From: an uncultured Roseburia sp.
GTDB taxonomy: Bacteria > Bacillota > Clostridia > Lachnospirales > Lachnospiraceae
Direction: 5' to 3'
DNA: 64,000 nucleotides
Assembly (NCBI GenBank): GCA_910587865.1
Contig: CAJUNX010000003.1
Coordinates: 1 to 64,000 of the forward strand
How positions within the stretch are numbered: the first letter of the stretch is position 1; every line of letters starts with the position of its first letter. Below, piece after piece: positions 34,728 through 43,755 of the stretch. The translations under genes and the position numbers were made by a program. The notes below the pieces were generated by a model, which was not told the origin of the DNA, ran no database searches, and was given only the letters and a program-made list of their open reading frames with translations.

Positions 34728-35660
34728 TCACCTTTTGTATTCAATTGGTCTCGTATGCCTTACTATCGCCGTCATCGACAGGAATACCACCCCTGCACAG
34801 ATTGCGAGAATCGTTTTTCCAAAACCGGTATACATCAGTGTCTCATACCAGTCATGATTCAGAAAATAGAGCAGCGGAATACTGCCAAGCAGCAGAACCA
34901 GCATCGTAATATATTCTTTTACCGGCTCATAGATCAGCAGATCCAGCTCCGATGATACCACTCTCATATCTGACAGTTTTGATACAATCGGCGGCAGTGT
35001 ATTCTTAAGATTATAATCTTCCTGGCAGGCAATCACCGCATCCACCCACTCGTGAAATACAGCGTGATCCATTCCTTTCTTCAATCCCTCCAGTGCCGTT
35101 GCCGTATCTGAACGAATCAGCTTCGACTCCATCAGAAAATTTCGGATCAGCTCGGAGACTGGCGGATTCAGATATGGCAGATTCTCTTCCATCGCCCGGA
35201 TAATTGTATTTTTATTTCTCAGATAACTGGTCGTAATCATGGAAAGAGCTGTTTCCAGCTCTGCATTTACCTGCTTTTTGTACCTGGATGCTGTAAATAT
35301 AACATAGTAAAATGGCAGAAGCGAAAATCCCACCGCCAGTACTGGTACCAGCAGAACATTCTTCATTGTCAGCGCAATCATAACCCCAAGTACAAACAGA
35401 ATCATGGCACATACACAGAGTGTGGCAAACCGTCCGCTCTTACCTGTCAGCCGCAGAATCTCCTTTACCTCTTCGAACAACCGCTTTAATCCCCGTGGTT
35501 CCCTCCTCTTTCTGCTCTCCCGGATTCGTCTCTTCATACTGTGATTCCGCGGTTCAAAATATCGCGCCAGTCCTTCCATAAAGTCGAACGGTGAGAGTTC
35601 CAACATCAGAAAACTCCCTCCCACAGCCATAAAAAATGCAATTGTTACAAGTAATGTCAT
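34728..35660 (-). CDS. tadB: TadB-like inner-membrane pilus assembly protein
   Basis: This is 310 residues. The GspF-like domain has helices at about 5-22, 90-105, 112-132 and 270-300, and cytoplasmic helices NAELETALSMITTSYLRN and AVFHEWVDAVIACQEDYNLK that match TadB. Its ATG overlaps the CpaF stop by four bases (ATGA). It pairs with TadC as the platform of a Tad/T2SS-type assembly machine. Confidence 0.85.
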   Translation of the reverse strand: MTLLVTIAFFMAVGGSFLMLELSPFDFMEGLARYFEPRNHSMKRRIRESRKRREPRGLKRLFEEVKEILRLTGKSGRFATLCVCAMILFVLGVMIALTMKNVLLVPVLAVGFSLLPFYYVIFTASRYKKQVNAELETALSMITTSYLRNKNTIIRAMEENLPYLNPPVSELIRNFLMESKLIRSDTATALEGLKKGMDHAVFHEWVDAVIACQEDYNLKNTLPPIVSKLSDMRVVSSELDLLIYEPVKEYITMLVLLLGSIPLLYFLNHDWYETLMYTGFGKTILAICAGVVFLSMTAIVRHTRPIEYKR

Positions 35661-37066
35661 TCTCCGCTCCCCCTTTCTTTCTGAATATATGCATCCACTC
35701 CACCCTTCCTTTCCGGCTGCAACTGCCTCTGCTGTCTGAGAGACAGTCCGTTTTCGCGCAGCCTTCTCTGCAGTCCATCTGACAGCGATTCCACCTTCTC
35801 ATAATATCCTCTGAGCCGGACTGACCCATTCTCTTCTGCTTCATCTGTAATGTGATACCGATACAATGTCCGCATCCGGTGTCTGCCATCTGACAACGTC
35901 TCGCATTCCGTGATTTCCATAATTCTTCTGGAATTATCTTCAAGCCTCTTGGCAAATGCCACTATCGGAAATGCCTTTGTCGCCAGACTCTGCAGTGTCG
36001 CATCATCCATCCCGGGCTGCTCCTGTTTACAGAGCGTGACCATCCGGTAATATGTATCCTCACAGGAGTTGGCATGTATTGTCGTGATCACAGAATGTCC
36101 GGTATTTGCGGCATTAATCGCCTGCATGCTCTCCCCTCCCTTCATTTCCGCCACCGCAATACAGTCTGGGTTGATCGTTAATGTCGTCTCCAGCAGCTTT
36201 ACCATATCAATATTCTGCCTCGGATCATCCGAAAAGCGCGTGACAAGATGCACTACATTATTTAAGATATTTCCCTCTTCATCTGTTGCCGTCAGATCAA
36301 ATTCCCGGCATCCCTGCTCGATGGTCACTACACGTCTGTGATATGGCACCTCTCCGAGAATCCAGCTCATCAGTGTTGTCTTACCGGATGATGTAGCCCC
36401 AGTAATGCACATAGAGACCCCGTGGGTATAGCACATGGCAAGCAGATCCAGCATCTCTCCGGTTGCCGTCCCGTATTCAATCAGCTGCTCTCTTGTCAGT
36501 TTTCTCGGATTCACAATCCGGATCGAGGCCGCCAGTCCCTTCTCCCTGTCGATCACTCCGTCTCCCATCACCGTGATACGAATCCGGTTATTCAGATGTC
36601 CAACAACAATCGTCTGTGCACTGTCAAATATCATTCCCGATTTGTGGAGAAGCCTGCGGATCACATCCACCGCATGACCTGCACTGTTGAAATGCTCTTT
36701 TGCCGGAAGAATCTCACCAGAAGAATAGGTAATCTTTACATCCCTCCACTGATTGATATTGATTTCCTCCACATCCTCCCGATACAGATATTTTGTGAGA
36801 AATGAATACCCGGTCATTTCTCCATACAAAAGCTCACAAAGTTCTCCCTGCTCCATCCCCTCTACGCCTGTACCGGTCTGCTCCAGATATTTCCCAATAT
36901 AAGTCTGTATCAGTTCGCGATTCTCATCAGGATTCTCCCGCAGCACAGAAGAAAAATTTTTTGTAATATACTCCTGTACCTCATCCAGCACTTCCGTGAA
37001 AGGACGATATATCATATCCCTGCCAAGCATCTCCATCGTACTTCGTATATCAAATAATTCCTGCAA
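35657..37066 (-). CDS. cpaF: CpaF/TadA-type secretion ATPase
   Basis: This is 469 residues. It has the VirB11/CpaF ATPase core: Walker A CITGATSSGKTTLMS at about 220-234, Asp box VVTIEQGCREFDL, Walker B TINPDCIAVAEMKGGE and His box TGHSVITTIHANSCE. An N-terminal helical domain of about 130 residues precedes it, as in CpaF. These hexameric enzymes power Tad pilus extension and retraction. No separate VirB11 is seen, so this ATPase may also serve the T4SS. It starts a compact block with TadB and TadC. Confidence 0.93.
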   Translation of the reverse strand: MQELFDIRSTMEMLGRDMIYRPFTEVLDEVQEYITKNFSSVLRENPDENRELIQTYIGKYLEQTGTGVEGMEQGELCELLYGEMTGYSFLTKYLYREDVEEININQWRDVKITYSSGEILPAKEHFNSAGHAVDVIRRLLHKSGMIFDSAQTIVVGHLNNRIRITVMGDGVIDREKGLAASIRIVNPRKLTREQLIEYGTATGEMLDLLAMCYTHGVSMCITGATSSGKTTLMSWILGEVPYHRRVVTIEQGCREFDLTATDEEGNILNNVVHLVTRFSDDPRQNIDMVKLLETTLTINPDCIAVAEMKGGESMQAINAANTGHSVITTIHANSCEDTYYRMVTLCKQEQPGMDDATLQSLATKAFPIVAFAKRLEDNSRRIMEITECETLSDGRHRMRTLYRYHITDEAEENGSVRLRGYYEKVESLSDGLQRRLRENGLSLRQQRQLQPERKGGVDAYIQKERGSGE

Positions 37067-37078
37067 TGTTCTCTCCCT

Positions 37079-37915
37079 CTAAAATTCTCCTCTGCTCTTC
37101 CACGCAATCGGACTGCGCACAACGAGCTTCTTTTTTGAAATTCCCTTTTCTTCTTCGCTCTTCTTCCTCTTCATATCTCCCACACCAAATACCTCTGTCA
37201 TCAGTTTCTTTACCTCATGAATAAAGGGAGCCGCATCTTTTGAGGTTAGCGGTTCCAACAAAGAAGCCTCATCATACCGCCGTTCCAGCTCTGTCACATA
37301 TGGAAATACAAAGGATACTCCTCCATACTGCCCTGCAACGGCTTCCCATTCCTGACCGATTCTGAAATTGCCGATTGCACGAAGAAGTTTTCCCCTCACA
37401 TGCTCCTGAAGCAGGCCGACATGCGACTGATAGTGAGAAATGCCGCGCAGATTCGATGTGCCAATCTGCAGGATCCGGTCTGCTACTTCCATTGACAGAA
37501 TAGAGAATATATCCGCCTCAATAACCGATGTACAGTCCAGTATCACATAATCTGCCAAATGCCGCAGACACACCAAAAACTCCACCACCCGGTCTCTGGT
37601 TATTTTCGGATAGGACATCAGATTTTCTCCCATGCGATATCCGAGCAGACTCACATACTCATTCGATGACACCGGTACACAGGCTCTCAAGATCCGGTTC
37701 TGTGATACTGCTGGTGCCGTAAGCAGTTCCCCCAACGAGATCTGATGCTCTGCATTCACAGGAAGAAGAAACGGCACAGACGGTACAAACGGATCGGCAC
37801 AGACCACAATCACATTTTTCCGGCATTTTGCCAGCTCTGCCGCCAGCCTGACACCAACCGTCGTCTTTCCGCTTCCAGGACTTCCCGTAATGGCAAGCAT
37901 ATTTCCATATTCCAT
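37079..37915 (-). CDS. CpaE-like ParA-superfamily ATPase
   Basis: This is 278 residues. It opens LAITGSPGSGKTTVGVRLAAEL, a P-loop with an intact GKT but without the signature Lys of MinD/ParA proteins. DYVILDCTSVIEADIFSILS follows, with RILQIGTSNLRGISHYQSHV in the later part. It lies directly before the CpaF gene, the usual position of CpaE/TadZ, which localise the pilus machine. A short basic C-terminus (KRKKSEEEKGISKKK) is unusual. The second, degenerate CpaE-like protein is encoded at 26,003. Confidence 0.8.
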   Translation of the reverse strand: MEYGNMLAITGSPGSGKTTVGVRLAAELAKCRKNVIVVCADPFVPSVPFLLPVNAEHQISLGELLTAPAVSQNRILRACVPVSSNEYVSLLGYRMGENLMSYPKITRDRVVEFLVCLRHLADYVILDCTSVIEADIFSILSMEVADRILQIGTSNLRGISHYQSHVGLLQEHVRGKLLRAIGNFRIGQEWEAVAGQYGGVSFVFPYVTELERRYDEASLLEPLTSKDAAPFIHEVKKLMTEVFGVGDMKRKKSEEEKGISKKKLVVRSPIAWKSRGEF

Positions 37916-37916
37916 T

Positions 37917-38744
37917 CTACTGTCCTCCTGTCTCGATTCCGGCGTCGTCTATGATTGGTTTCTCCTCCGTCTCTGCCACTGATTCACCCGGCATCTCCTC
38001 CTGCGCTTTTTCTTCTTCCAGCTCCTTCAAAATCAGCTGCTGTTCTTCCAAAAATTTCTGTGCCTGTACGCTGTCTCCGCGATACACCAGTGCTGCATGC
38101 AATCCTCCTGTCTGTTCCAGTTCTACAAGCAGCCTGGCCTGCTCCGGAGACGCCAGTACTGTAATCGCAGAAGCCAGTTCCTGTTCTGTGCCATCATTCC
38201 CCGCCGCCTGCACATTCTGATCCGTACCACTGCTCGCAGTAACGGCGATAATCTCCACATACTGTAGTTCTGCAGGTGCTATGGTTTCTCTCATTTCTCC
38301 TGCACCGGATGCGATCAGCGTAACAATATCTCCCGCCTCAAGCTTCCCGGACAATCCCGCCGCAAATGACCGGATTGTGATTGAGACTGCCCGATTCTCC
38401 CCATTCAGTCTGCTCAGATAGGCATTTTTCAGCATCGGGGTATCTGAAAGCTTGCTTCCTAATATGTAGTCACCCTGATATAGATCCGAGTTGGCATATT
38501 TTCCAACCACATCCTCCACATTGTGTATCACACCGGATGGCAGATTATAGCCTCCTACTTCAACTGTTGTCAGCATTTTCTCCGTGATCTGATCCCCTTT
38601 ACGAATATCTGTGCTCACACGCACAATGGATACCTTTGATTTCAATGCATCATTGAACATCGGAGTAAGCCCAAAACAGATCACCAGGGACAGAATAATA
38701 CAGATCAGTCCAAGCACAATCCGATTCTTCATTAAATTTTTCAC
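37917..38744 (-). CDS. cpaB: CpaB/RcpC-like SAF-domain pilus protein
   Basis: This is 275 residues from a GTG at 38,744 with GGAGGG upstream. A membrane helix (about 8-28) is followed by the SAF domain (RKGDQITEKMLTTVEV, YQGDYILGSKLSD) and an RcpC-type domain (VSITIRSFAAGLSGKLEAGD), then a Glu-rich C-terminal tail. In Tad systems this protein spans the envelope and guides pilus export. It sits immediately before the CpaE gene with a one-base gap. Confidence 0.88.
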   Translation of the reverse strand: MKNLMKNRIVLGLICIILSLVICFGLTPMFNDALKSKVSIVRVSTDIRKGDQITEKMLTTVEVGGYNLPSGVIHNVEDVVGKYANSDLYQGDYILGSKLSDTPMLKNAYLSRLNGENRAVSITIRSFAAGLSGKLEAGDIVTLIASGAGEMRETIAPAELQYVEIIAVTASSGTDQNVQAAGNDGTEQELASAITVLASPEQARLLVELEQTGGLHAALVYRGDSVQAQKFLEEQQLILKELEEEKAQEEMPGESVAETEEKPIIDDAGIETGGQ

Positions 38745-38784
38745 GTCAAATTCCCTCCATCATATTTAATTCATATCTTTAACC

Positions 38785-39186
38785 TCACAGATAAGACAGC
38801 ATCATGATCAGACACCCAGCCGCCAGATACGGAACCAGCGCAAACCCTTTACTCCGATCCCTGCCCCTGATTGTCTGCGACAATACCGCAAAGAACAATC
38901 CCAGTAGCAGTGCAGAATATCCGTCCCGTACTCCCAGCACAAATCCACATGCTCCCATCAGTTTGATATCCCCGCCTCCAATGCTCCCTTCTTTCAGAAG
39001 TGCCGCTGCCAAAAACGGCAGCGGCACCAGTAAGAGCCCCAGCAATGCCGGAAGCAGTCGAACTACAGGAAATCCCGCAATCATAATCAATACCGGTATA
39101 TAATCCGGCACAATATGCGCAGCAATATCATATCCTGCCGCGAAAACCAAGAGACATCCAATCACCATGCAGGCAGAAATCTGCAT
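38785..39186 (-). CDS. Type IV prepilin peptidase, short A24 (CpaA/TadV-like)
   Basis: This is 133 residues from the ATG at 39,186 (GGGAG eight bases upstream); an in-frame start at 39,219 overlaps the preceding gene. Four to five membrane helices carry the two catalytic Asp: Asp20 in AGYDIAAHIVPDYIPV and Asp73 in SIGGGDIKLMG, the GxGD motif. This is the short form without a methylase domain. It should cut the leaders of the pilin-like proteins of this operon at the cytoplasmic face. Confidence 0.9.
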   Translation of the reverse strand: MQISACMVIGCLLVFAAGYDIAAHIVPDYIPVLIMIAGFPVVRLLPALLGLLLVPLPFLAAALLKEGSIGGGDIKLMGACGFVLGVRDGYSALLLGLFFAVLSQTIRGRDRSKGFALVPYLAAGCLIMMLSYL

Positions 39187-39191
39187 TTCTA

Positions 39192-39524
39192 CTACTCCCA
39201 TGCAGTCGGTTCCCCCCATTCGCTCAGCGCCCGGTACGGATAGATCTGCTGACTCCGTGCGAATCTTATCAGATTTCCCACCTGATCAACCACACTCAGA
39301 TTGTTCTGATCCCTGGTACACATCATTACAGATCCAAAAATTCCCGATAATATCATCACTACTGTCAGCGCCACATTTCCTGTACACAGCCAGATAATTG
39401 CTGAAACCGCACCACAGACCAGGGATCCTGCCATACTCTGTAATACTTCTCTTTTTCCAAATCCATTAAACAGCTCATTCTCTGCTCTTACTCCATTCGG
39501 GATATATAGTTCCCATCCCTCCAT
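39192..39524 (-). CDS. PrgI/VirB3-like membrane protein
   Basis: This is 110 residues. It starts with LYIPNGVRAENELFNGFG, followed by a pair of membrane helices (SMAGSLVCGAVSAIIWLC and VALTVVMILSGIFGSVMM) and a C-terminal basic/aromatic tail (LIRFARSQQIYPYRALSEWG). The layout of a YxxPxxV start, two adjacent helices and a tail beginning after about residue 75 matches PrgI/VirB3 proteins, which bind VirB4 in Gram-positive T4SS. Confidence 0.8.
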   Translation of the reverse strand: MEGWELYIPNGVRAENELFNGFGKREVLQSMAGSLVCGAVSAIIWLCTGNVALTVVMILSGIFGSVMMCTRDQNNLSVVDQVGNLIRFARSQQIYPYRALSEWGEPTAWE

Positions 39525-39615
39525 TCTGTATCACCTACCCTTTCATTCTCCCGCACATTACGCTGATACAGCTGATACAGCGTCTCTGTCTGGTTAAATT
39601 TACACGATGCCCTGT

Positions 39616-39822
39616 TTAAGAATAATAAAACAGCACAATATCTTTTATCTGCCAGATACTCTCAGCCATAATATAGAACAGCACTGTATTTTTTGCCCGT
39701 TTCCGATACTGTGTCTGCTCTTCCTCCGCCCACTGCAGGCGTACCATGCAGTATACAAAACGGAATACCGCACCGGTCCGAATCAGACCAATAATCGCGA
39801 TTGATACATCATCCAATGTCAC
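39616..39822 (-). CDS. Small membrane protein next to VirB6-like gene
   Basis: This is 68 residues from a GTG with AGGAGG upstream. It has an N-terminal hydrophobic segment (about 5-30, IAIIGLIRTGAVFRFVYCMV), a charged linker (RLQWAEEEQTQYRKRAKNT) and a second hydrophobic segment to the end. It is placed in frame with the operon between the VirB6-like and PrgI-like genes, as similar small membrane proteins are in other clostridial elements. The function is unknown. Confidence 0.65.
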   Translation of the reverse strand: MTLDDVSIAIIGLIRTGAVFRFVYCMVRLQWAEEEQTQYRKRAKNTVLFYIMAESIWQIKDIVLFYYS

Positions 39823-39854
39823 CCTCTCTCATCCTCCTGTCATGTTCCATGCGC

Positions 39855-40706
39855 CTATCTGATCATGTTTTTTACCATTCCTGCCATTCGAACCGTGTGA
39901 TAGATATGATTGACCACTCCACCACCGCCACTCACGGGCAGTACAAACTCTCTTAGGAATGACGGGGTTCGAATCGCAAGTATCATGCAGGCCATTCCCC
40001 AAAATACATTCATATTAAGACCATCGTTCATCATCATTCCCACTCCCAGTTTGCACAGAACAATCTGAATCACCACTGCAAGAACACTTTGAAAAAATTT
40101 GCTGATATACGTACGAAACACTCCCTTATCGTTATCAAGAAGTCCTGTGCAGGCTACCGGCATTCCGATTCGCAAAATCAGAATTTCCAGTCCCCTCATC
40201 AGAAACTGGAAATACAACATAAAATAGCAGATTACAAAAATCAGCCCGAAGATCGCTGTCGTGATTCCACGGGAAGATACCGCCTCAATCCATGCCTGCC
40301 AGTCATAATCGGTAGCTGTCCCAACCGCAAGCAGTAACTGCTCAATCAGCTCTTCCGTAATCTCTGCCATCCATCCGTACAACACAGGAAAACAGACAGC
40401 CACCGCGACTGCTTCCATAAAACGCACCACAAGCCCAACCGGTTCCACATCAGGATCCCCATCTGTCCACATCACATAGCACTCAAACCCCTTTTTCAAA
40501 AATTTCAGTACCATCAGCGATATTCCGAATCCAAGCAGAATGTCGGCAAGCATATCTACCATACTTCCACCGGTTCGCGCCACCATATACCGGTCCGCAT
40601 AAAGCGTCATTGGCACCAGTTCGAGCAGCATCTCATCAATATATGCAACGGCTCCATTTAAGACTGCTACAATCAGAAGTGCCAGTATAACCTCCAGGTT
40701 AACCAC
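39855..40706 (-). CDS. VirB6/TrbL-like conjugation membrane protein
   Basis: This is 283 residues with seven or eight membrane helices: helices near 1-20, 45-65, 85-110, 148-170, a long polar stretch, and late ones ending WGMACMILAIRTPSFLREFV. The segment GGGGVVNHIYHTVRMAGMVK lies at the C-terminus. The pattern of a central periplasmic loop (EVLIEQLLLAVGTATDYDW region) and SFLREFV ending matches VirB6/TrbL-like channel proteins. Confidence 0.8.
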   Translation of the reverse strand: MVNLEVILALLIVAVLNGAVAYIDEMLLELVPMTLYADRYMVARTGGSMVDMLADILLGFGISLMVLKFLKKGFECYVMWTDGDPDVEPVGLVVRFMEAVAVAVCFPVLYGWMAEITEELIEQLLLAVGTATDYDWQAWIEAVSSRGITTAIFGLIFVICYFMLYFQFLMRGLEILILRIGMPVACTGLLDNDKGVFRTYISKFFQSVLAVVIQIVLCKLGVGMMMNDGLNMNVFWGMACMILAIRTPSFLREFVLPVSGGGGVVNHIYHTVRMAGMVKNMIR

Positions 40707-40726
40707 CTCCCCTCCAAAATCACTGA

Positions 40727-41005
40727 TTACAGATCACCCTGTTCGTTTACTTTCATATCTGCATCGTATGCATTTAAGACTGCTGTATCAATCTGACTTC
40801 GCAGCTCCGGTTTGATCGGGAAGCACACATCGCGATATTCGTCTTCCTTATCCTTCATACTTGGCATAAAAACCATCATACCCTTCTCGCATTCCACCAC
40901 ACGAACACCCGTTACCAAAAAAGCATCTGCCAGACAGATTGTGGCAAATGCTCTCAGTCGCCCCGCATTCGGGACATGCTTTGTAATTTTTGCTGTTACT
41001 TTCAT
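40727..41005 (-). CDS. spoVG: SpoVG-family nucleic-acid-binding protein
   Basis: This is 92 residues from the ATG at 41,005 (TTGGAGG five bases upstream). It shows the SpoVG fold and motifs: KVTAKITKHVPNAGRLRAFA, TICLADAFLVTGVRVVECEK, and MMVFMPSMKDKEDEYRDVCF with PIKPELRSQI at the end. SpoVG proteins bind DNA or RNA and regulate diverse genes. Here it is embedded in the conjugation operon between the VirB6-like protein and the small pilin-like protein, so it may be a post-transcriptional regulator of transfer. Confidence 0.93.
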   Translation of the reverse strand: MKVTAKITKHVPNAGRLRAFATICLADAFLVTGVRVVECEKGMMVFMPSMKDKEDEYRDVCFPIKPELRSQIDTAVLNAYDADMKVNEQGDL

Positions 41006-41025
41006 CTTTTCCTCCAATCCATTTC

Positions 41026-41277
41026 TTAACCCTGATAGTTAAACAGGTTTGTAACCTTCTGCGTCAGCGTCGGCAGGATGGTATCCTTAAACAGCGTATA
41101 CAGTCCTGCCAGCAGCAATGCACCGACAACCACACTGATAAGAATTTTTAACGCTGTATCAACAAATCCTTCTCCCTTCTGCTGCGCTAAAATCCTCATA
41201 ATCTCCCGCTTCATAAATGCTGTTCTGGTGTACGTGGCAACTGCCATTCTGTTCATCGTATCATTCAGTTTTCTCAT
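41026..41277 (-). CDS. Small pilin-like membrane protein (DUF6133-like), candidate Flp pilin
   Basis: This is 83 residues. A basic leader of about 35 residues ends KGEGFVDTALKIL, followed by a hydrophobic helix (ISVVVGALLLAGLYTLF) and a short tail (KDTILPTLTQKVTNLFNYQG), like Flp major pilins in size and order. Cutting after the first Gly would place Asp at position 5, the role usually taken by Glu. The same GEG[YF][IV]D signature occurs in the pseudopilin at 33,405. It is the best candidate for the major pilin subunit. Confidence 0.7.
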   Translation of the reverse strand: MRKLNDTMNRMAVATYTRTAFMKREIMRILAQQKGEGFVDTALKILISVVVGALLLAGLYTLFKDTILPTLTQKVTNLFNYQG

Positions 41278-41321
41278 ATCTGTTCTCCTTCATCACTGGT
41301 CCGCATTTCCTGCGGTATTGT

Positions 41322-41633
41322 TTACTGGTAATATCCGATAATAATATTCAGTGTAGCGCTTCCAATTACGGCTCCGATGCACGAAACCACTGCAACCACA
41401 ATGCGATTATTCCATTTTTTCTGATCCATTTCATCGGCCACACTCCTGCGTATGCAAAAGTAAATGATCAGCAGTCCTGCAATTACAGGCGCCAGCACCA
41501 TCAGCCAGGTCGTAGCATCCTGAATCAGTCGTTCCGTTCCCATCGCAAGCTTACTCTGGCGAAGACCACCGGCACAGATTTCTCTGATTGCCGGTTTCAT
41601 TACGCCATTCCAGTCAGCTATCCTCTTCATCAT
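41322..41633 (-). CDS. VirB2-like small membrane protein
   Basis: This is 103 residues with two membrane helices (WLMVLAPVIAGLLIIYFCI and VVAVVSCIGAVIGSATLNII), a short charged loop between them (RRSVADEMDQKKWNNR) and a polar N-terminus. This matches VirB2/TrbC-type pilin subunits or their Gram-positive counterparts in size and topology. The start overlaps the end of virD4 by 20 bases. Confidence 0.75.
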   Translation of the reverse strand: MMKRIADWNGVMKPAIREICAGGLRQSKLAMGTERLIQDATTWLMVLAPVIAGLLIIYFCIRRSVADEMDQKKWNNRIVVAVVSCIGAVIGSATLNIIIGYYQ

Positions 41634-43755
41634 CTGACATCATCCCTCCTCTCGACATAAATTTTTCTGAAAATACAGCTCCCTGTAATGGTGACTGCTG
41701 TTTCTGACGCGCTTCTTTCATCTGTAGATCCCTTGTGTAATAAACCCAAATATTCCACAATCGTATTTCTTCTCCGGGATCACTGATAACAGGACGTCTG
41801 TTTTCCCGTTCCTGCCGCACCCTGCGATTATGTTCCTTATCTCCCAGCCCGAGCATCTGATTAAAATACCAGTTTCCAAGATCCGGCGATATCATCATCG
41901 CCGGATGAGACCGCGAAATTACAATCTGATACGGCCTGGATACTCTTCGGATTTCATCCGGTGTCAGCAGATCTCTGCCCATCAGACTGACACTGCTGCT
42001 CGAAGAAGGATTTACATATCTCCCATGCTGGCTTGTAAGCTGATAACCGGAACACGTATACTTCCCCAGCTTTTCGCAGATTTCCGAGAGAGTTTCCTTA
42101 TCATCCGCCTGCAGATAAACCCATGTCTGACAATTAGATTTTACAATCGCTGCCGTTTCCCTGTTGTATTTCTCTGTAAGCTGCTCGAAACTCTGCAGAA
42201 AAAAATGAAACCTCATTCCCCTGCCCCCCGCTACAGTTAGCTTGTTTGCCAAATCGTTGATTTTTGAAAAATTTCCAAATTCCTCTAACATGAAATTTAC
42301 GCGTCTGCCAAGTCTCCCTCCCCGCATATCAGACTGATGAACCAACAGTTCATACAACTGGGATACCATCAGACTTGCAATCGGGTAATACGTTGTCTTT
42401 TCATCCGGTAAGATAAAAAATAGCGCCTGCTTCTTCTGCCCAATCTCCGCAATATTACAGTCACTGGTATGTGTAATAGAATAAATTGCCCTGGATGTGA
42501 ACAGGCGCAATGTTGTCAGTGCTGATGTATAAAAGCTGCCTTTTGTCCGGCTGGGAGCGACATCTGAGATTGACAGAAGTGCTCTTGCCGGATGTCCCTG
42601 CGGCAGCTTTTTTATATATTCCTGCAAAGGCGTCTTATTTCCAATCGCTTTACACATCTCTGCAACAAACCAGTATACATTTGTAAGGTTCTGATATTCC
42701 GGACGCCTGGCATTATCCACAACCACACAGAGTACTGCCGCTGCGATAATGGACTTTTCACCATTCTCCCACAGTTTTTCATTACTCACACCATCGCCCA
42801 CAAGAATATTAGTAATATCCCAGGCGTACATCTCCGCCTTATCCGTCTCACCGCAGTTTACCGCATCAATTACAGGCTGTAACAGATTATACCGGCTGCT
42901 TTTTGCCGGGGTTCTGAAATCCAGGCAGACCACATCATATCCAAGCTTTGCTAAAAATACCGCTGTATACTGATACAACTCTGCCTTCGGGTCACTGATC
43001 ACAAGACTCTCCTCCGCTAATGCCATCAGACATATCGACTGTAACACCAATGTCCTCGTCTTACCGGAACGCGTCGCTCCGATTGTCAGTGTATGCGTAT
43101 CATCCGCAATATAATGTATCTTCTCCTTTCTTCCGTTTTTTGTCATTCCGACCACAATCCCTCCTTTCTTTGGTGCCCTGTGATCGTTCTTCTGCATCAC
43201 TTTTCTTTCCCTGTTCTTTTTTTTCGCATCCTCTTCTATTGGAACGGTATCGCAGAAAGTCTCCTTCTCTCTGCACATTTCTGTAATACCGATATCCACA
43301 TCCTGTCTGTTCCTCATAAAATCCAAATCATCATATCCCGTTACAACCAGTTCCCTGATCTGCGCATATCCCGGGTCAATCTCACAGTACTGAAACATTT
43401 GGTCTTTCTCTTTTTCACGCATCCAGCGCGATGACCCATGCTGAAATTGTCCCACCGGCACCGGCGTTGCAATCTCATCTGTCACCTTCATCAGATCTGA
43501 CTGGTAACCTCCTCTGTTCTGAACACAAAGCAAAACGATACAGATCAGCAGAAATCCTTCAAAAGACAAAAACAGCAATCCCTGCTCTTTTCCGCTCATA
43601 AATCCGGCAAAACACTCCTGTACAGAAACCAGCTCAAACACTGTACTCTGTCTCGTCAGTAATCTATGCAGGGACGCTGTAAAAAACAGATTAAACAGCG
43701 TCCCTGCCACAATCAGTATGCTTCCACCCAGTATCTTTTCTTTTTTCTTGCTCAT
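41614..43755 (-). CDS. virD4: VirD4/TraG-type coupling protein
   Basis: This is 713 residues. Two N-terminal membrane helices (about 8-30 and 55-78) precede the FtsK/TraG-like ATPase: Walker A TIGATRSGKTRTLVL at about 224-238, followed by SLVISDPKAELYQYTAVFLA, and Walker B VNFMLEEFGNFSKINDLANK, with FFLQSFEQLTEKY. It links the relaxase-DNA complex to the VirB4/CpaF export machine. Its stop overlaps the VirB2-like gene and its start is directly after the relaxase gene. Confidence 0.95.
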   Translation of the reverse strand: MSKKKEKILGGSILIVAGTLFNLFFTASLHRLLTRQSTVFELVSVQECFAGFMSGKEQGLLFLSFEGFLLICIVLLCVQNRGGYQSDLMKVTDEIATPVPVGQFQHGSSRWMREKEKDQMFQYCEIDPGYAQIRELVVTGYDDLDFMRNRQDVDIGITEMCREKETFCDTVPIEEDAKKKNRERKVMQKNDHRAPKKGGIVVGMTKNGRKEKIHYIADDTHTLTIGATRSGKTRTLVLQSICLMALAEESLVISDPKAELYQYTAVFLAKLGYDVVCLDFRTPAKSSRYNLLQPVIDAVNCGETDKAEMYAWDITNILVGDGVSNEKLWENGEKSIIAAAVLCVVVDNARRPEYQNLTNVYWFVAEMCKAIGNKTPLQEYIKKLPQGHPARALLSISDVAPSRTKGSFYTSALTTLRLFTSRAIYSITHTSDCNIAEIGQKKQALFFILPDEKTTYYPIASLMVSQLYELLVHQSDMRGGRLGRRVNFMLEEFGNFSKINDLANKLTVAGGRGMRFHFFLQSFEQLTEKYNRETAAIVKSNCQTWVYLQADDKETLSEICEKLGKYTCSGYQLTSQHGRYVNPSSSSSVSLMGRDLLTPDEIRRVSRPYQIVISRSHPAMMISPDLGNWYFNQMLGLGDKEHNRRVRQERENRRPVISDPGEEIRLWNIWVYYTRDLQMKEARQKQQSPLQGAVFSEKFMSRGGMMSDDEEDS

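Noticed and set aside
37079..37915. Second ParA partition protein
   Set aside because: It lacks the signature lysine of ParA, lies between CpaB and CpaF genes and fits CpaE; the real partition pair is at 53,783-55,616.
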